A stretch of DNA of 10,457 nt, taken from contig JAOAPP010000152.1 in assembly GCA_025462985.1 (NCBI GenBank), positions 1 through 10,457 of the forward strand. Direction: 5' to 3'. A model generated the notes under the pieces. It was not told where the DNA came from and ran no database searches. It worked only from the letters and a program-made list of their open reading frames with translations. Positions 7,257 to 10,457 of the stretch are shown piece by piece (position 1 is the first letter of the stretch; every line of letters begins with the position of its first letter). The position numbers and the translations under genes are program-made. This DNA is from Bryobacterales bacterium. Lineage in GTDB: Bacteria > Acidobacteriota > Terriglobia > Bryobacterales > Bryobacteraceae.

Positions 7257-7315
7257 AGGCTAGCCTGGTGTCAGCCTGTGTTCGACAGTGGCAGTACATT
7301 TGCTCATTACCCAGC

Positions 7316-7322
7316 GGAGGAG
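7316..7322 (+). promoter_or_regulatory. Ribosome binding site for the DUF1328 gene
   Basis: GGAGGAG lies 11 bases before the ATG at 7334. It is the main reason for starting the small membrane protein there and not within the longer open frame that runs upstream through the CHAD gene. Confidence 0.8.
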
Positions 7323-7333
7323 ATAACAAAATT

Positions 7334-7498
7334 ATGCTCTGGTATGCCTGGGTGTTCTTGGTTATTGCTATTATCGCCGCCGTGCTTGGCTTTGGCGCCA
7401 TCGCCGGCGCGGCTGCTGGGATCGCGAAGATTTGCTTTATTATTTTCCTGGTCCTGTTTGTGATCAGCTTCTTCGCTGGCCGCCGGTCAGTTCTTTGA
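7334..7498 (+). CDS. DUF1328 (YtjA-like) small membrane protein
   Basis: This 54-residue protein has the standard form of the DUF1328/YtjA family: [20 protein letters not shown], then [20 protein letters not shown] and a C-terminal [10 protein letters not shown]. It makes two transmembrane helices (about 5-27 and 30-48) with the conserved [15 protein letters not shown] centre and the basic GRR end. Members are small inner-membrane proteins, often linked to stress responses; the biochemical role is unknown. The start is supported by GGAGGAG 11 bases upstream. It is separated from the CHAD gene by 199 bp, so it likely has its own promoter, and is followed after 51 bp by a strong terminator. Confidence 0.92.
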   Translation: MLWYAWVFLVIAIIAAVLGFGAIAGAAAGIAKICFIIFLVLFVISFFAGRRSVL

Positions 7499-7549
7499 AG
7501 TCCAAGACCGCAACGGAGAGCGACTAAGTAGATAAGGCAGATAATGGGC

Positions 7550-7585
7550 GCGGAGGATTCGAGCGATCGAGTCCTCCGCTTTTTT
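7550..7585 (+). terminator. Rho-independent terminator with GCGA tetraloop
   Basis: GCGGAGGA (7550-7557) pairs with TCCTCCGC (7572-7579), and pairing continues inward through one U-G and four Watson-Crick pairs to give a 13-bp stem (7550-7562 with 7567-7579) closed by the loop GCGA, which fits the GNRA class. Six T follow at 7580-7585. It terminates the forward transcript of the DUF1328 gene. On the reverse strand no T-run follows the stem, so it is one-directional and does not serve the convergent hydrolase gene. Confidence 0.94.
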
Positions 7586-7603
7586 CATTCTGCGCCGATG
7601 AAG

Positions 7604-8434
7604 TTAGACCGAAGCTGGAGCCCTGTGCACATACTTGCCGTGCTCGGGCACAGCAATTCGGTCGAAGTCAGTGGCCAGCCGCTGTAACTGGCTGGGTACT
7701 TCCTCGCCGCACATAGGGAGCCCGTGACTCGGAGCCACCGTGAGCGGCTTGAGCGCCGCAAGTTCTTGGACTGACCGCCGGGCCGCGTCCCAGTCCGGCG
7801 TGTAGTAAGCGGGCGGGCCGTGTAGCTCAGGCTTCTGCTTGGCTACCGCCAGGAACGATTCCTGTTTCGTTGTACAGAAAGCGTCACCGGGAAGCAGCAC
7901 CCGATCCTCTTCCCGGAAGAGCGAGATGTGTCCCGGCGCGTGGCCCGGTGTGTGCAGCCAGCGCCAGCTGCTCAGGGTCGGTACCCACCCGTCTGCTGGC
8001 AGCGGCTTCACCACTCCGGTAAGATCGGTCGACGTGCGGGGATAGATGGGAGACATCGCTGCCATCAGTCCTCCTCCGACGCCTGGATCGGGCGCGGGGT
8101 ACTTCTGGTGGCCAGTCAGGAATGGCAGTTCCGCTTGATGTGCATACACCGGAACATTCCACTCGTGCGAAAGCTCCTTCACTGTTCCCACATGGTCAAA
8201 ATGGCCGTGAGTAAGGATGATCGCCTGCGGCTTGGTTCCTTTGCCGAAATGGCTTTCGGCCCAGTGTTTGATTTTGCCGGCCGACAGAAACAGGCCGGTA
8301 TCGATCAGTGTCCAGCCGCCGTTGGAGTTCGAGATCGCAAAGACATTCACAAACAGGATTCTGAGCCCTTTAACGCCTCTGGCTATGTCGTCCAGCGGTG
8401 CGATTTCGTAAAAGGGCAAAGGTATCGCGTCCAT
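7604..8434 (-). CDS. Metallo-beta-lactamase-fold hydrolase
   Basis: The 276-residue protein has the complete binuclear metal site of the MBL superfamily: THGHFDH at 75-81 (His76, His78, Asp80, His81), TPGHAPGH at 162-169 (His165), GDAF with Asp184, and the last ligand His237 in SHG. A strand-rich start (LFVNVFAI...WTLIDTGL, 27-48) matches the first beta sheet of the fold. There is no signal peptide, so it is probably cytoplasmic. The superfamily includes lactonases, glyoxalase II-type thioesterases and other hydrolases; the substrate cannot be told from the sequence. AAGGAG on the reverse strand (8445-8440) lies five bases before the ATG and fixes the start. The TonB-dependent receptor gene ends 86 bp upstream on the same strand, so the two may be co-transcribed. 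The gene converges on the forward cluster. Confidence 0.93.
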   Translation of the reverse strand: MDAIPLPFYEIAPLDDIARGVKGLRILFVNVFAISNSNGGWTLIDTGLFLSAGKIKHWAESHFGKGTKPQAIILTHGHFDHVGTVKELSHEWNVPVYAHQAELPFLTGHQKYPAPDPGVGGGLMAAMSPIYPRTSTDLTGVVKPLPADGWVPTLSSWRWLHTPGHAPGHISLFREEDRVLLPGDAFCTTKQESFLAVAKQKPELHGPPAYYTPDWDAARRSVQELAALKPLTVAPSHGLPMCGEEVPSQLQRLATDFDRIAVPEHGKYVHRAPASV

Positions 8435-8520
8435 AGCTTCTCCTTGCTGACACTAAGTGTAGGTCAAATTCTTCAACCTAGACGCCGCCAGCGGAAAGAA
8501 AGCGTCACGCGGCTTTCGGA

Positions 8521-10457
8521 TTATCGGATATTGCCGCTCCAACGAAGTCCGACCTGCCACATACGCGGCTGACCGATATTGGGAGTGGGCGTGAGTGCCA
8601 CCAGAAACGTGCGGTCGAGCAGGTTGTTAACCGATGCCAGAGCCGAAAAGTTCTTCGGAAGGTGCTGCAGCACTGTTGCATTGAGCGCGGCGTACCCGGG
8701 AAGCAGGAACTGATTCAAGTCGTCGTCAAACTGCAGCCCAAATGTGCGAACGCCAAAAGAAAACAGTCTGGAACCGCTCGCATAAGAAAGCTGCCCGGTC
8801 CCCTGCTGCTTTGGGACCTGGGGGATGCGCTGTCCGCTGCCCAGCCTGGCATCCACGAACATGTAGCCTCCCTCCAGGGTCCACTGGCGCCATTTCTGGT
8901 TGAATTTCGCCTGGAACCCCTGGGAAAGAGCGCTCGGAAAGTTTTGCCGCTGGCGCAGGATTTGGTTCGGAGTGATTCTCAGGGTGGCGTTGTCGATCAG
9001 GTTGTTGAGGCCGTTGCGAAACAGACTGACCGAAATCTGGGTGTTTTCGTCCGTCCAGTCCACGCCTGTTTCTACGCCTACCAGCCCTTCTGGAACCAGA
9101 TTGGCGTTAGCCAGGGTCTGTGCATTGCCGACCCGGAAAGGGCGGAACAACTCGTTCAGGGTAGGAGAGCGATAACTGCGGTAGGCCGAGGCGCGCAGGC
9201 GAAAGTGTCCTAATCCGGCAGATACGCCGCCATTCGGGCTTACGAATGTCTCGCCATTCAGGCCGGCGAACTGGTGGCGGATACCGGCGAAGAAACGAAC
9301 CGGGCCGACCTGGAAATCACCCTCCGCGAAGAGGCCATGCTGGAGCAGCGTTCCACCGTTTGGCGTAGTGACCCTGGTAAAGAACGAGTAATCGTATGAA
9401 GTGCCATGTACGTCGTCGGTATCGGCGCCTACTATGGTGTTCCACTTCTTGCGATGATGCCGCCAGTAGGCGGCGCCCCCGACATCATACTCAGGAACCC
9501 GCTGCCTGGCGGTTAGCGATTCTGTGTTCCGTCCCACTCCGATGCTCGAATACGTGCTGTGAAACTGGCCTTGCGTATGAAAAGCAAGGAACGAGATCTG
9601 GTCGTCCGTCCAGGAATGCGTATAGTTTGCCCCAATCGTTCCGAGTCCGGTCGAGTTGTGCGTCAACAGCGTCCCATTCTGGCGTTTCTCCGCGAGCACA
9701 TCGCCATGGATTGAAAGCCGGTCTGACGTGCCCAGATAATCGAGGTGAACATCGCCGGTGGCAAAGCGTACATTGGCTCGGTCGTCGACTGCGCCGCGTA
9801 CGGGGAAAGCTGTGATGTAGTAGCCGTCCGTGAGAAAGTCGCGCGAGTGAAAGGACAAACCCCAGGGGCCCCATGTATCGGAGTATGCGGCGGAGGTGTC
9901 CAGCGTCCCCTTGTTTCCGCCGATGATATCCGCCGAAAGGTGGGAATGCTCGATCGTGGGAGAGAAAATCGAGATTGTGCCGCTCATGGCGCGATCACCG
10001 AAAACGCTGGTGGTTGCCCCTTCCAGCACTTCTATCCTGTCCAGGTAGTAAGGATCGAATCGGTCCCAATACACCCACCCGCCAAACGGATCGTTGATGG
10101 GAATTGAATCCCATAGGACCAGGGTTCGGCTGGCGCCCGTGGACCCGACTCCTCGCAATGAGACGCCCTGCGTCGTCGGATTCGCGGCAATGCTCGACGT
10201 CCGGCGAAACAGGCTGAAGCCCGGGATCTGGCGAAGCCGGTCATCCAACTGGATCCCGGGCACGACCCGAATCTGCTCCGTGTTCAGCACCGTCAGCGAT
10301 GCCGGCGTCTCGCTTGTCAGCGAGCCATTTACGGTGACAGTGGTTTGTACGGGCGGAAGAGTCGGATCGCTGGACGCCTGCGTGGCAGGCGGAACCGGAC
10401 TCGTTTGGGCTCCCGCCGTAAACGTACCGAGTATCGAGAAGCAGAGGAGGCGAGCCA
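8521..10457 (-). CDS. TonB-dependent outer-membrane receptor (start codon cut by right edge)
   Basis: This is an outer-membrane transporter that imports a scarce large substrate using TonB energy. About 645 residues are visible. The first in-window residues, ARLLCFSILGTFTAGAQ, form a signal peptide ending in AGA-Q. The codon before them has its last two bases, TG, at 10457-10456, so the missing base is probably the first base of ATG, GTG or TTG and the gene is essentially complete. A TonB-box-like TTVTV precedes the plug domain (about 55-168), which shows LDDRLRQIPGFSLF, TTQGVSLRGVGSTGASRTLV, INDPFGG, LDRIEVLEG and the SVFGDRAMSGTISIF segment. The rest is a beta barrel with many aromatic, alternating strands, ending in MWQVGLRWSGNIR; the terminal Arg is unusual, as most such barrels end in an aromatic residue. 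No N-terminal carboxypeptidase-like domain is present, so it is the compact, BtuB/FepA-sized type. The substrate is unknown (cobalamin, siderophore or other). The MBL hydrolase gene follows. Confidence 0.94.
   Translation of the reverse strand, partial: ARLLCFSILGTFTAGAQTSPVPPATQASSDPTLPPVQTTVTVNGSLTSETPASLTVLNTEQIRVVPGIQLDDRLRQIPGFSLFRRTSSIAANPTTQGVSLRGVGSTGASRTLVLWDSIPINDPFGGWVYWDRFDPYYLDRIEVLEGATTSVFGDRAMSGTISIFSPTIEHSHLSADIIGGNKGTLDTSAAYSDTWGPWGLSFHSRDFLTDGYYITAFPVRGAVDDRANVRFATGDVHLDYLGTSDRLSIHGDVLAEKRQNGTLLTHNSTGLGTIGANYTHSWTDDQISFLAFHTQGQFHSTYSSIGVGRNTESLTARQRVPEYDVGGAAYWRHHRKKWNTIVGADTDDVHGTSYDYSFFTRVTTPNGGTLLQHGLFAEGDFQVGPVRFFAGIRHQFAGLNGETFVSPNGGVSAGLGHFRLRASAYRSYRSPTLNELFRPFRVGNAQTLANANLVPEGLVGVETGVDWTDENTQISVSLFRNGLNNLIDNATLRITPNQILRQRQNFPSALSQGFQAKFNQKWRQWTLEGGYMFVDARLGSGQRIPQVPKQQGTGQLSYASGSRLFSFGVRTFGLQFDDDLNQFLLPGYAALNATVLQHLPKNFSALASVNNLLDRTFLVALTPTPNIGQPRMWQVGLRWSGNIR

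Noticed and set aside
8450..8460. ACACT-A-AGTGT palindrome just upstream of the MBL hydrolase ribosome binding site
   Set aside because: Five-bp arms are too short to claim an operator without conservation data.
8662..10107. Forward-strand open frames over the TonB-dependent receptor
   Set aside because: They are antisense shadows of a well-supported receptor gene and carry no domain of their own.

Overview
The window looks like chromosomal DNA of a moderately GC-rich Gram-negative bacterium. The outer-membrane TonB-dependent receptor and a lipobox lipoprotein indicate a diderm cell. The style of the transketolase (motifs LCINTIRFL and NHISLAGST), the TTG start codons, a GntR-LacI hybrid regulator and a large Pro/Ala-rich secreted protein of no recognised family all suit an Acidobacteriota (Terriglobia-like) genome. 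That assignment is inference from recalled family style, not from a search.

Left arm (1-2379): a long reverse-strand gene for a secreted protein of unknown function enters from the left edge; its C-terminus is outside the window and its start is at 2106. Between it and the next forward gene lies a short regulatory region. It holds a perfect 12-bp palindrome, a reverse-strand remnant that reads like the second half of a LuxR-type helix-turn-helix, and a forward sigma70-like promoter placed so that transcription should begin at or next to the ATG of the regulator (a leaderless mRNA).

Centre, forward strand (2380-7585): a GntR/LacI-type sugar-responsive repressor, a small Lys/Ala-rich lipoprotein, a complete transketolase, a stand-alone CHAD (polyphosphate-binding-type) protein and a 54-residue DUF1328/YtjA membrane protein. 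Transketolase and CHAD are 60 bp apart, both use TTG starts, and are separated by a 10-bp GC-rich hairpin that abuts the CHAD Shine-Dalgarno sequence; they probably share a transcript. A strong intrinsic terminator with a GNRA-type tetraloop closes the forward cluster at 7550-7585.

Right arm, reverse strand (7604-10457): a TonB-dependent receptor with plug and barrel, complete apart from what is probably the first base of its start codon, followed 86 bp later by a metallo-beta-lactamase-fold hydrolase with all metal ligands.

I see no insertion sequence, integrase, phage gene, CRISPR array, tRNA or rRNA. The window is mostly ordinary chromosome; the items most worth a second look are the unrecognised secreted protein, the LuxR relic with the leaderless promoter inside it, and the tkt-CHAD junction.
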